Assembly (NCBI GenBank): GCA_023399375.1
Contig: JAEWPX010000030.1
Span: 1 to 64,000, forward strand
Direction: 5' to 3'
DNA length: 64,000 nt
Source: Pseudomonadota bacterium
Lineage (GTDB): Bacteria > Desulfobacterota > Desulfovibrionia > Desulfovibrionales > Desulfovibrionaceae
Numbering within the stretch: the stretch's first letter is position 1; each line of letters starts with the position of its first letter. Under the pieces are notes generated by a model. That model was not told the DNA's origin. It was given only the letters and a program-made list of their open reading frames with translations, and did no database searches. Position numbers and translations under genes: made by a program. Below, piece after piece: positions 1 through 8,237 of this stretch.

Positions 1-46
1 ACGGGTGAAAATGTGGCCAACAGGGAAATTTACTGGGGGGAGGAAC

Positions 47-847
47 GTGGCCGGACCATGCATCATCACGGTTGGCAATAACAAGGGCGGCGTGGGAAAA
101 TCCACAACTTGCGTGAATCTTTCCGCAGGGTTGGCGCGTGACGGCGCATCCGTGCTCGTCATCGACGGCGATCCCCAATCCAACACCACCTCGACGCTGC
201 TCCCCGATTTGGGGCTGCGCGAAAATTCCAGTCTGGTCCGGGCGCTGGAAGACCCCGAAGGGGCCTTTTCGCCGTTCGCCTGCGCCACGCGCACGGAACG
301 ACTTGAAATCGTTCCCAATTCCATCCGCTGTATGGAATGGGAGGTGCGGTCCTATTCCGGCATCGACTCGGTGCTCGGATTTTCCCGGCTGCTGCAAAAC
401 GACAAGGACCTCGCCAAATACGATTTCGTCATCATCGACACCCCGCCCAACATCGGCCCGATGCTGCGAAACGCCCTGCTCATCTCCGATTTCGTCCTCG
501 TTCCCTGCCCCGTGGGCGACCAGTACGCCCTGGACGGCTTTTCCACCTTTATCCAGGTCCTTTCCCAGGCCAAGCAGCAAAACAAGAAGCTCCTGCTCCT
601 CGGCGTGGTCCTGACCAAGTTCGACGGCCGGGCCATGACGCACAAGAAGAACAAAAACCGCATCCGCGGCTTCTTCGACGCCAAGGGCATTCCGGTCTTC
701 GAAACGGAAATTAGGGTCAACATCGACATCGACCGGGCCCATTCCCAGCGCAAGACCATCTTCGAGTTCGACGCCAACAAATCCGGGGCCCAGGACTACG
801 CGGCCCTGGCCAGGGAGACCTTCGCGCGTGTCCAGAAAGAAGCCTGA
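47..847 (+). CDS. parA: ParA/Soj-family partition ATPase
   Basis: This is a Walker-type ATPase of the ParA family, which positions DNA or other cargo with a DNA-binding partner. The deviant Walker A motif KGGVGKST lies at residues 13-20, the IDGDPQSN segment follows near residue 40, and IIDTPP (Walker B) lies near residue 128. The length of about 266 residues is normal for a small ParA. I chose the GTG at position 47 because a GGGGGGAGGAA Shine-Dalgarno stretch lies immediately upstream; an in-frame GTG at 5 and ATG at 11 lack this. The gene overlaps the next one by 20 bases, so the two are probably cotranslated. The family call is firm. Whether it partitions a replicon, the chromosome or a protein cluster cannot be told here. 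Confidence 0.92.
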   Translation: MAGPCIITVGNNKGGVGKSTTCVNLSAGLARDGASVLVIDGDPQSNTTSTLLPDLGLRENSSLVRALEDPEGAFSPFACATRTERLEIVPNSIRCMEWEVRSYSGIDSVLGFSRLLQNDKDLAKYDFVIIDTPPNIGPMLRNALLISDFVLVPCPVGDQYALDGFSTFIQVLSQAKQQNKKLLLLGVVLTKFDGRAMTHKKNKNRIRGFFDAKGIPVFETEIRVNIDIDRAHSQRKTIFEFDANKSGAQDYAALARETFARVQKEA

Positions 848-2360
848 TCCCGAACCGGATCTCTTCTCCAGCGTGCCGCCGCGGGAAACCTTCGCCGCCT
901 TCCCGACCCTCGACGCTTTTCCCGAGCAGGCCATCGCCTTTCTGACCGGCAAGGGCGGCGCGGCAGAACCGGTCGCGCCGCGCGTCACGCCCCTAGCGGG
1001 TGGGGCGGCCACCCCGGCCGTGCCCCGCGCCGCTGCGACGGAGACCAAGCCTGTCTTGAAGCCGCACGGCAAGTCGGAGAAAAGGCCTGTCTCAAAGCCT
1101 GACATTAAACCAGCCGCTCAGCCGGCCGAACAGTCCGTCAGCCAGCCTGTCGGCCAAACAGACGGCCAGCCCGACTGCCAGGGCGAAAACCCCACAGCCA
1201 GCCTTCCGGCCAGCCTGTCTCCCGCACACCAAGCCGGTCAGCCAGCCGCACAGCAGGCCAACCCGTCAGAAGGCCGGACACGAAGCCTGACAGAAAGCCG
1301 TACGGCAGACGACGGGGCAGGGCTGTCTGCAAGCCCTACAGTAAGCCTGTCTCCAGACCGGACGTTCAGCCCCTTTCCAGGCCTGTCCGGCCCCGGCGAC
1401 CGGCTCAACGCCAACCAGCGCGGCGTCCTCGAGTTCCTGCTGCGCGTCCGGCCCTACATCGTCAAATTCCGCGACATCGCCGCCGCGCTGGGCATGCGCG
1501 AAGCCACGGTGCGCACCATCCTGCGCCGCCTGGCAGCACTCGGCATCCTCACCTTCAAAAAGGCCCGCGACGGCAACATCCAGGGCGTGCGCCTGGAATT
1601 CCACCAGGCCGTGCTCGCCCAGTACGGTTGCGACCTGTCCGCAAGCCAGACTATAAGCCTGTCACAAGGCCCATCCCTAAGCCGCGTTGAAGACCTCACT
1701 GCGCCGGAACTTTGCGACCCCACTGTCGGCCACACTGCAAGCCGGACAACAGGCCAGCCAGCCGGTCCGGCAGCCGCACCGCAAGCCGGACAAGCGGCCG
1801 GTCAGACAGCCGATCCATCCCCCTCTTTAAGAGAAGAGAGAAAAGATCTTTCTATCCTTCCCGAGAACGCCTTCGGCTGGGACGACGATTTCCTGGCCAT
1901 GATGTGGCCGGCCGTGCGCAAGGCCGGGTTTCGCGTGGAGCAGATCCGACAGGCCGCGGCCGCGCGGGCGCGCCTGGACAAGGCGCTGGACATGGAGTCC
2001 GTGCGCCTGAGCCTCGACCGCGCCGACTGGGAGCTCGAAACCACGGGCCGGCTGACGGAGCTCGGAAGCGGCGAGGCGGTCAAAAACCCGCAGGCCTACG
2101 TCTTTACCGCCCTGGCGCGCTGGGGCATGTTGCGCGCCCATCCGGACTACGTATCCCGGGAGGAGACCGAGGCGGCGTCCGCGGCCGAGGAATTGAAGCG
2201 CCGCCGCGAGGCCGCCGCGAAGCTGGAGGAGGCCCGGTTCGAGAGCTGGCGCGCGAGCCTTGGCGAGGAGGACTTGGCCCGGGCCCTTGCCGGCTGTCCC
2301 GGCGGGCCCAGGGAACAGTGGCTGCGCAACTACTGGCGCAAACACGGGCAGGGCGGGTAG
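828..2360 (+). CDS. Putative ParA-partner DNA-binding protein, winged helix with repeat-rich linker
   Basis: This 510-residue protein begins inside the end of parA, with AGGGAG ten bases before its GTG. Residues about 50-190 and 260-345 are low-complexity stretches rich in Pro, Gln, Ser and Ala. Between them, residues about 191-258 look like a MarR/GntR-type winged helix-turn-helix, with IAAALGMREATVRTILRRL as the helix-turn-helix and FKKARDGN as the wing. The C-terminal part, from about 346, begins FGWDDDFLAMMWP and ends with an Ala/Glu-rich coiled coil and a Trp-rich tail; I do not recognise it. The position after parA suggests the centromere-binding or adaptor role, which is inference. A replication or regulatory role is also possible. 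The linker DNA carries an iterated motif, listed separately. Confidence 0.8.
   Translation: MSRKKPDPEPDLFSSVPPRETFAAFPTLDAFPEQAIAFLTGKGGAAEPVAPRVTPLAGGAATPAVPRAAATETKPVLKPHGKSEKRPVSKPDIKPAAQPAEQSVSQPVGQTDGQPDCQGENPTASLPASLSPAHQAGQPAAQQANPSEGRTRSLTESRTADDGAGLSASPTVSLSPDRTFSPFPGLSGPGDRLNANQRGVLEFLLRVRPYIVKFRDIAAALGMREATVRTILRRLAALGILTFKKARDGNIQGVRLEFHQAVLAQYGCDLSASQTISLSQGPSLSRVEDLTAPELCDPTVGHTASRTTGQPAGPAAAPQAGQAAGQTADPSPSLREERKDLSILPENAFGWDDDFLAMMWPAVRKAGFRVEQIRQAAAARARLDKALDMESVRLSLDRADWELETTGRLTELGSGEAVKNPQAYVFTALARWGMLRAHPDYVSREETEAASAAEELKRRREAAAKLEEARFESWRASLGEEDLARALAGCPGGPREQWLRNYWRKHGQGG
1047..1791 (+). repeat. Iterated AAGCC / AGCCTGTC motif inside the ParA-partner gene
   Basis: The pentamer AAGCC occurs 14 times on the plus strand in this stretch. 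The octamer AGCCTGTC occurs exactly five times, starting at 1048, 1144, 1212, 1344 and 1656, with near matches GGCCTGTC, AGCCTGAC and GACCTGTC between them. The first two octamers are read as xAG-CCT-GTC (Lys/Gln-Pro-Val). The other three are read as AGC-CTG-TCx (Ser-Leu-Ser). The same DNA word therefore recurs in two reading frames. This argues for selection or expansion at the DNA level rather than a simple protein repeat. Spacing is irregular, so it is not a CRISPR or a tandem satellite. Confidence 0.7.
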
Positions 2361-2433
2361 GGCCGCGACATCGGTTCGCGCCGTCACGAAATCAATGCGC
2401 CGCCGCGACGCGGTAAAAAAGAGGACACATTCT

Positions 2434-3477
2434 ATGCAATGGCTTTCCCGCGTGCGGCCGCAGCCCGGCGCGTGCGTCATCGCCGAAGCCGGCATCAACC
2501 ACAACGGCGACTTCGACCTGGCGCTCGAACTGGTGCGCCGCGCCGCAGCAGCCGGGGCGGACTGCGTCAAGTTCCAGACTCACCGCACCAGCGCCAGCGA
2601 GTCCAGGCATTCGAGCAAGCCCGGCTATTTTTCCGGCCGCATCGGCGGCATGTCCAAGCTCGAATGGTCGCGCTCCCTGGAATTTCCCGCCGAACGCTTC
2701 GCCGAACTCAAGGCCTATTGCGGGGAGTGCGGCATCGCCTTCCTGTCCACGGCCTGCGACGTCGCGGGCCTGCGCATCCTCGTCGACATCGGCTGCGAGG
2801 CGATCAAGATCGCCTCGGCCGACTGCAACAACGACTACCTGCTTTCCGCCCTGGCCGAGACCGGGCTGCCGGTGCTGCTTTCCATCGGCATGTCGCGCCT
2901 GGAGCAGGTCGATCACGCCGTGGAACTGCTGCGCGCACGCGGGGCGGGCGAACTGGCCCTTTTCCAGTGCACCTCCCAGTATCCCGCGCCCTACGACCAG
3001 CTGCACCTGCGCGTCATGGCGACCCTGGCCGCGCGCTACGGCGTGCCCGTCGGGTTTTCCGACCATTCCCAGGGCATCCACGTGCCCGTGGCAGCCGCCG
3101 CCTTGGGCGCGGCCATGATCGAGAAGCATTTCACCCTGTCGCGCAACCTGCCCGGCGTGGACCACGCCGCCTCGGTCGAGCCCGACGAGCTCGCCGCCAT
3201 GGTGCGCCGGATCCGCGACGTGGAAGCCGCCCTCGGCAGCCCCGAAAAGACCGTGCAGCCCGAGGAGCTGGCCAACGCCGCCAACATGCGCCGCAGCCTC
3301 ATGGCCGCCCGCGACCTTGCCGCCGGCACGGTGCTGTCCGCGGACGACGTCACGGCCAAGCGCCCCGGCACCGGCCTGCCGCCGACGGAAATCGGCAAAC
3401 TGCTCGGCAAGCGCCTGCTCGTGGACATGGCGGCCGAGGACTTCTTCGAACTGTCCATGGTGGCCGATGCCTCCTGA
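2434..3477 (+). CDS. neuB: NeuB-family nonulosonate (sialic acid-like) synthase
   Basis: Enzymes of this family condense phosphoenolpyruvate with a six-carbon amino sugar to give a nine-carbon nonulosonic acid. The N-terminal TIM barrel carries AEAGINHNGD at residues 17-26, KFQTHR near 48, GFSDHSQG near 207 and IEKHFTL near 229. The last 65 residues form a SAF (antifreeze-like) domain. The length of 347 residues is normal. ATG 2434 was chosen because AAAAGAGGA lies just upstream and the protein then starts at the conserved barrel. It overlaps the PHP phosphatase gene by 11 bases. Whether it uses a free or phosphorylated sugar cannot be read from sequence. A second, divergent family member lies at 45971. 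Confidence 0.93.
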   Translation: MQWLSRVRPQPGACVIAEAGINHNGDFDLALELVRRAAAAGADCVKFQTHRTSASESRHSSKPGYFSGRIGGMSKLEWSRSLEFPAERFAELKAYCGECGIAFLSTACDVAGLRILVDIGCEAIKIASADCNNDYLLSALAETGLPVLLSIGMSRLEQVDHAVELLRARGAGELALFQCTSQYPAPYDQLHLRVMATLAARYGVPVGFSDHSQGIHVPVAAAALGAAMIEKHFTLSRNLPGVDHAASVEPDELAAMVRRIRDVEAALGSPEKTVQPEELANAANMRRSLMAARDLAAGTVLSADDVTAKRPGTGLPPTEIGKLLGKRLLVDMAAEDFFELSMVADAS

Positions 3478-4219
3478 GCGCGCGGCAGCGCTTTTCCCGC
3501 GTTTTTCCGCCCTGACCCCGGCGGATCTCGCCGTGGAAGGGCATACGCACACGGATTTCACCGACGGCCTCGCGCCGCCCCGGGACTATGCCGCCCGCGC
3601 CGCGGCCCTTGGCCTGTCGCGCCTGGCGTTTACCGAGCACATCCGGCGCACGTCGACATATTGGCCGCGGTTCGCCGACGAGGTGGCGGCTCTGCGTCGG
3701 GAAGGGGGGCCGCGCCTCCTGGTCGGCTTCGAGGCCAAGGTGCGCGGCGGGGAAGGGGCGCTCGACATCCCGGACGCGGCCCATGCGGCGGCGGACGTGG
3801 TGCTCGGCAGCGTGCACGCCGTGCCGGGAGCGCAGGGAGCGCGGCCGCCGCGCGACGTGCCCCGGGAGGAGCTGGCCCTTTCCGAGCGGGACCTCGGGCT
3901 GGCGCTGGTGCGAGGCGGCCAGGCCCAGGTCCTGGCCCACGCCGGAGGCATGTCCCTGGCCCTTTACGGCGATTTTCCCCTGGACTATATGGACGCCCTG
4001 GCGCGGGAATGCGCCGGGGCCGGCGTGGCCTTCGAGATCAACGCCCGCTACCACGCCCCGGTCCTGACGCGGCTGTTGCCCCTGCTGGCGCGGCACGACC
4101 CGCTCGTTTCGCTGGGCTCCGACGCCCACGAGCCGTCCCAGGTGGGCGCGATCGGCGTCTTGCTGCGGCCGCTGCTGTTCCCGGACGCGCCAAATTTTCC
4201 CGCACGAGCCGCCACATGA
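3467..4219 (+). CDS. PHP-domain phosphoesterase (histidinol-phosphatase-like)
   Basis: This 250-residue protein has the full set of PHP metal-binding motifs: GHTHTD near residue 26, TEH near 52, GFEAKV near 86, GSVH near 108, AHAGG near 160, EINARYH near 190 and GSDAH near 215. PHP proteins are metal-dependent phosphatases or esterases. It starts within the end of neuB and ends in an ATGA overlap with the ATP-grasp gene, so all three should be made together. Being coupled to a NeuB-type synthase, it could remove a phosphate from a nonulosonate 9-phosphate or its precursor; that substrate is inference. A stray histidine-pathway enzyme is less likely in this setting. Confidence 0.88.
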   Translation: MPPERAAALFPRFSALTPADLAVEGHTHTDFTDGLAPPRDYAARAAALGLSRLAFTEHIRRTSTYWPRFADEVAALRREGGPRLLVGFEAKVRGGEGALDIPDAAHAAADVVLGSVHAVPGAQGARPPRDVPREELALSERDLGLALVRGGQAQVLAHAGGMSLALYGDFPLDYMDALARECAGAGVAFEINARYHAPVLTRLLPLLARHDPLVSLGSDAHEPSQVGAIGVLLRPLLFPDAPNFPARAAT

Positions 4220-5199
4220 ACAAGATTCCCGTCGGCGTCACCTGCGTCGGCTCCCTGGTGGGGCAGGGTGTCGTCAAGTCGCTTCTCGCCTGCGACCTGG
4301 CCGATCGCCTGGAGATCGTCGGTTTCGAGTACCTGCCCGGCACGGCCGGTTCCTACTGGATCGAAACCACCCATCTCATGCCGGACATCCTCAAGCCGGA
4401 AGTGACGTTCGAGGACTATCTCGAGCGCTTCATCCCTCTGGTGCGCCGCCACGCCCTGCGCGTGCTGTTTATAGGAATAGGGTTCGAGCTGCCGTATTTC
4501 GCCGCGGCAAGGGCGCGCATCGAGGCCGAAACCGGCTGCACCGTGCTCGTGGGCTCGCCCGAGGCCGTGGCCGCGGCCGACGACAAGTACGCCACCTTCG
4601 TCGCCCTGCGCGATGCGGGCCTTGCGCCGCCGGCCTCGTTTCTGCCCGGCGACGATTTGCGCGCGCTGCCCTATCCCGTGATCGTCAAGCCGCGCCGGGG
4701 CACGGGCAGCAAGGGCCTGCGCCTTGCCGCCGACCCCGACGCCCTCGCCGCCTGCCTGCCCCTGGTCGCCGATCCCGTCATCCAGGAGGCCGTGGGCGAC
4801 GCGGATTCGGAATACACCTGCGGCGTGCTGCGTTTCGACGGCCGCGTGGAAAACGTCATCTGCCTGCGCCGCCGCCTGCGCGACGGCAACACCAACGTCG
4901 CCTGGAACACGCCGGACACGCCGCCGGCCGTGGCCGAGGCCGCCGCCCGTGCCGCCGACGCCCTGGACGTCTGGGGGCCGGCCAACGTGCAGTTGCGCCT
5001 GGACGCCGCGGGCAGGGGGCGCGTGTTCGAAATCAACCTGCGCTTTTCCGGCTCCACGGGCATGCGCACGCAGTTCGGAGTCAACGAGCCGGAATACGCC
5101 CTCAAGCGCGTGCTCGGCCTGCCGTTGCCCGCGTTTTCGCCCCGGTTCGGCAAGGTGCTGCGCTATCCCGAAGAGATCTACGACCCGGAGGGCCGGTGA
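4216..5199 (+). CDS. ATP-grasp ligase (CarB/PylC-like)
   Basis: ATP-grasp enzymes join a carboxylate to an amine or thiol through an acyl-phosphate. The 327-residue protein has a Rossmann-like preATP domain (VGVTCVGSLVGQGVV), a lysine and glycine-rich segment VKPRRGTGSKG near residue 155, and the metal-binding FEINLRFSGSTGMR near 271. This is the usual order for the CarB-like group. It overlaps its neighbours by 4 bases on each side. Such ligases in glycan loci could attach an amino acid or other carboxylate to an amino sugar, or carry out carboxyphosphate chemistry. The substrate is unknown. The fold assignment is strong and the function is open. Confidence 0.87.
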   Translation: MNKIPVGVTCVGSLVGQGVVKSLLACDLADRLEIVGFEYLPGTAGSYWIETTHLMPDILKPEVTFEDYLERFIPLVRRHALRVLFIGIGFELPYFAAARARIEAETGCTVLVGSPEAVAAADDKYATFVALRDAGLAPPASFLPGDDLRALPYPVIVKPRRGTGSKGLRLAADPDALAACLPLVADPVIQEAVGDADSEYTCGVLRFDGRVENVICLRRRLRDGNTNVAWNTPDTPPAVAEAAARAADALDVWGPANVQLRLDAAGRGRVFEINLRFSGSTGMRTQFGVNEPEYALKRVLGLPLPAFSPRFGKVLRYPEEIYDPEGR

Positions 5200-6101
5200 G
5201 CGCCGCGCAGCCCGTGGTCGTGGTCACGGGCGCGGCCGGGTTTTTGGGGCGCCATGTCTGCCCGGCGCTTGAGAGCCGCTACCGCGTGGTCCGTCTGGTT
5301 TCGCCGCGCCGTGCCGGCGACGCGGCCCTGGACGTTTACGCCCTGGACCTCGCCGATGCGGCGGCGGTCGCGGCCTTTGCCGATGCGGCCGGGTTCGGGC
5401 CGGTCCACGCCCTGGTCCACATGGCCGCCGCGCTGCCCGGCGCGGGCCGCGAACGCGACCCTGCCGTTTACGACGCCAACGCCGCCCTGACCCGGGGCGC
5501 GCTGGCCCTGGCCCGGGCGCTGCGCCCGGCCTGGCTCGTCAATTTCTCGAGCCTGGCCGTGTATCCGGTGCGAGACGGGGTCTTCGACGAAGATGGCCCC
5601 ATCGATCCGGCGGCCAACACCGAAGGTTTCTACGGCCTGGCCAAGTTCGAGGCGGAAATGCTCCTGCGCCTGCTCGCCCCGGCGGAGACCGGCGTGGTCA
5701 ACCTGCGCCTGACCCAGGCCTACGGCCCGGGGCAGGGCGACAACCTGCTCGTGGCCGTGCTCGCCCGGGAACTGGCCGAGCACAACACGGTCACGGTGTT
5801 CGGCGACGGCGAGCGTGTGAGCAACTTCATCCACGCGGACGACGTGGCCGCAGCGCTTCTCGCCGTGCTTGCCGCGCCCCGGGCCGGGACCTACAACCTC
5901 GGCTGCCATGAATCCATGCGCTACGACGAGGTCGCCGCGGCGGTCGTCGCTGGCGCCGGAAACGCCGCGTCCCGGCTCGTGCGCGTGTCCCGGGGCTGCC
6001 GCGCTGCAGCGATTCTGTCCACGGCGCGGTTCGAGGCCGTCTTCGGCTGCGTCTGCCGGCGGCGCGACTTCTCCTTTCTCGCCCCGGAGGGCGCGTCGTG
6101 A
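5196..6101 (+). CDS. NAD-dependent epimerase/dehydratase (extended SDR)
   Basis: This is an extended short-chain dehydrogenase/reductase of the nucleotide-sugar epimerase type. The NAD-binding GAAGFLGRH is at residues 12-20, the serine region NFSSLAVYP near 115, and the catalytic YGLAK near 146. RLTQAYGPGQ and FIHADDVA follow as expected for sugar epimerases. The gene starts with GTG in a GTGA overlap with the ATP-grasp gene and ends in another GTGA overlap. The reaction may be 4-epimerisation, 4,6-dehydration or reduction; the sequence does not decide between these. Confidence 0.88.
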   Translation: MSAAQPVVVVTGAAGFLGRHVCPALESRYRVVRLVSPRRAGDAALDVYALDLADAAAVAAFADAAGFGPVHALVHMAAALPGAGRERDPAVYDANAALTRGALALARALRPAWLVNFSSLAVYPVRDGVFDEDGPIDPAANTEGFYGLAKFEAEMLLRLLAPAETGVVNLRLTQAYGPGQGDNLLVAVLARELAEHNTVTVFGDGERVSNFIHADDVAAALLAVLAAPRAGTYNLGCHESMRYDEVAAAVVAGAGNAASRLVRVSRGCRAAAILSTARFEAVFGCVCRRRDFSFLAPEGAS

Positions 6102-7150
6102 GCGGGCCGCGTTCCATCCTGCTGCTGCGCTCGGCCGATCTGGCCCTGACGCTGCGCGCGCTTGCGCACCTGCGCGAGCGCTTTCCCGGGGCCGCGCTGT
6201 CGCTGCTGTGCCAGGCCGGGGCGGAAGCGTTCGTGCGCGAGCACGCCCCCTTCGCCGCGGTCGTTCCCTATCCCTTCCGCGACTTCAACCTGGCCGCGCC
6301 CGCGTCCGCCCTGGCCCACGTGCCGCGCGCCGACCTGGCCCTGGCCCTGTACAAGAACCGGGGCGAGGGCTACGAGGAGGTCGACGCGTTCGTGGCGACA
6401 CGGCTGCGCGCCGCGCGCAAGGGCGGGTTGACGGCGGACCTGGAGTTGCGGGACGCGCTGGATACGGCTTTTTCCCGCCTGCGCGCCCTGGCTGCTGGGC
6501 TTTCGCGCCTTTACGGCGGCAACCCCATGGCGCTGTGGCGTTCGCGTCGCGCCAGCCGGCCGTTTTTGCGGCAGGGCTCGCGGATCGTGCTGTGCGGCGC
6601 GTCGCGCCTGATCCTCGATCCGGGGGCGCGGCTTGCGCTTGCGCCGAACGCCGTGCTGCGCCTGGGCTACACGCCGCCTGACTGGGCCGGCGTGCGCTCG
6701 CCCCACGGGGCCGTGCTGCGCGTCCAGGCCGGCGCAGTCTGCATGGTGGAAGGCAGCGTGAACATTTTTTCAGGGGCGCGGCTCAACGTCTTTCCCGGCG
6801 GGCGGCTGACCATCGGCGACGGGGCCTACGTGGCCTTCGACAGCCGGGTGCTGGTCGAGCGGGAGGTGGTCATCGGGGCCAACTGCGCCGTCTCCTGGGA
6901 CGTCGAGATCTTCGATACGAATTTCCACCGCGCCGGTCTCGACCCCGACGCGGCGCACCAGGCCGCGGTGACCGTCGGCGACCAGGCCTGGATCGGGGCC
7001 GGGGCGCGCATCCTGCGCGGCGTGGCCGTGGGGCGCGGTGCCGTGGTCGGCGCAGGTGCCGTGGTGACGCGAAGCGTCCCGGACGGCGTGATCGTCGCCG
7101 GCAACCCCGCCCGCGAAGTCGGCCGTCGCGACGCGGCGCAGAGAATATAA
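6098..7150 (+). CDS. Fusion: GT9-like N-terminal region plus left-handed beta-helix acyltransferase
   Basis: The first 110 residues resemble the N-terminal Rossmann half of heptosyltransferases (GT9): ILLLRSADLALTLRALAHL, then LSLLCQAGAEAFV. The matching C-terminal donor-binding half is absent. From about residue 170 onward the protein is a left-handed parallel beta-helix, with hexapeptide repeats such as LTIGDGAYVAF, VVIGANC and AVGRGAVVGAGAVVT. It ends in the typical GNPAREVG. FDTNFHR is a DxxFH-like acceptor motif seen in sugar O-acetyltransferases. The likely activity is acetyl transfer to a sugar. The GT9-like part may only bind a substrate or may be a remnant. It is translationally coupled to the preceding epimerase gene. 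Confidence 0.8.
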   Translation: MSGPRSILLLRSADLALTLRALAHLRERFPGAALSLLCQAGAEAFVREHAPFAAVVPYPFRDFNLAAPASALAHVPRADLALALYKNRGEGYEEVDAFVATRLRAARKGGLTADLELRDALDTAFSRLRALAAGLSRLYGGNPMALWRSRRASRPFLRQGSRIVLCGASRLILDPGARLALAPNAVLRLGYTPPDWAGVRSPHGAVLRVQAGAVCMVEGSVNIFSGARLNVFPGGRLTIGDGAYVAFDSRVLVEREVVIGANCAVSWDVEIFDTNFHRAGLDPDAAHQAAVTVGDQAWIGAGARILRGVAVGRGAVVGAGAVVTRSVPDGVIVAGNPAREVGRRDAAQRI

Positions 7151-7169
7151 CGCACAAGGATACTTCCGT

Positions 7170-8237
7170 ATGAGCAACTTCCAGGACCTGCTGGCCGATA
7201 CCCTGCAGGAGGAGATGCGCCGCCGCCAGGCCATCCTCGACCGCCAAGCCTTCTGTCCGGTGCCGCCCAACCACATCTACGTCGAGCCCACCAACAAGTG
7301 CTTTCTCAAGTGCGCCATGTGCACGGACAAGGCCACGCGCGGCGAACTCGGCATGATGCCCCTGTCGCGCTGGCGCAAGATCCTCGACGCCCTGGCCGCC
7401 GCCGGCGTCAAGGCCCCGGTCAACCTCATCGGCCGCGGCGAGCCCCTGGTCAACCGCGAACTGCCCGAATTCGTGCGCTACGCCACGTCCAAGGGCGTGC
7501 CTTGCGCCATCATCTCCAACGGCGTGCTGCTCAAGGAACGCTACGCCCGCGAGCTGCTCGCCGCCGGCATCCGCAAGATCCAGTTCTCCCTGCACGCCCA
7601 CAGCCCCGAGACCTACAAGGCCATCACCGGCGTGGACGCCTACGCCCGGGTCAAGGACAACCTGCTCGGCCTGATCGCGCTCAACAAGGAATACGGCTCG
7701 CGCTGCTACATCAACGTCATGAGCGTGGAGTCGAGCATCAACCGCCACGAGAGCAAGGATTTCGTCGAGTTCTGGAGCCCCAGGGTGGATAGGGCCTTCG
7801 TCACCCCGCTGTATTCCATCCAGGGCGATTCCCGCATGGCCGAGGAATCGGTGCAGAGCATCCTCGGCAAATGCGGCGGCGACCGGCCGGCGCGCCATCC
7901 CGGCTGCGCCTTCCCCTGGTTCTTCCTGAGCTTCCGCCTCGACGGCACCATCAATCCCTGCCCCTACGACTTCAAGACCCAGTTCAACATCGGCAACGTG
8001 GAGGACGGGGACTTCGACCTGATGGCGGTGTGGAACGGGCCGGAAATGCTGCGTTTCCGCCAGAACCACCTGGACGGCCGCTTCGACTACTGCGCCGAGG
8101 TGGGCTATCCCTGCGAAACCTGCGAAATTCCCGTCGCGCCGGACACCTACAAGGGACTCGACAGCTATACCCGGGATTTTCATGTGGTCTTTTCCCGGGA
8201 GTTCGCGGCGATCCTCAAGAATGTCGACGGAATGTAA
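7170..8237 (+). CDS. Radical SAM/SPASM-type enzyme
   Basis: Cys44, Cys48 and Cys51 form the CxxxCxxC iron-sulfur motif (KCFLKCAMC) that cleaves S-adenosylmethionine. Additional cysteines in GCAFPWF near 246, NPCPYDF near 263 and YPCETC near 314 make a SPASM-type region for auxiliary clusters. The 355-residue length fits. AAGGAT lies eight bases before the ATG. Enzymes of this architecture in glycan loci can rearrange, epimerise or dehydrogenate sugars or modify peptides; the substrate here is unknown. The next gene starts within its last 17 bases. Confidence 0.88.
   Translation: MSNFQDLLADTLQEEMRRRQAILDRQAFCPVPPNHIYVEPTNKCFLKCAMCTDKATRGELGMMPLSRWRKILDALAAAGVKAPVNLIGRGEPLVNRELPEFVRYATSKGVPCAIISNGVLLKERYARELLAAGIRKIQFSLHAHSPETYKAITGVDAYARVKDNLLGLIALNKEYGSRCYINVMSVESSINRHESKDFVEFWSPRVDRAFVTPLYSIQGDSRMAEESVQSILGKCGGDRPARHPGCAFPWFFLSFRLDGTINPCPYDFKTQFNIGNVEDGDFDLMAVWNGPEMLRFRQNHLDGRFDYCAEVGYPCETCEIPVAPDTYKGLDSYTRDFHVVFSREFAAILKNVDGM

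Noticed and set aside
1047..1791. Repeats as a CRISPR array
   Set aside because: The repeated words are only 5-8 bases long with irregular spacing, and they lie inside a coding region.
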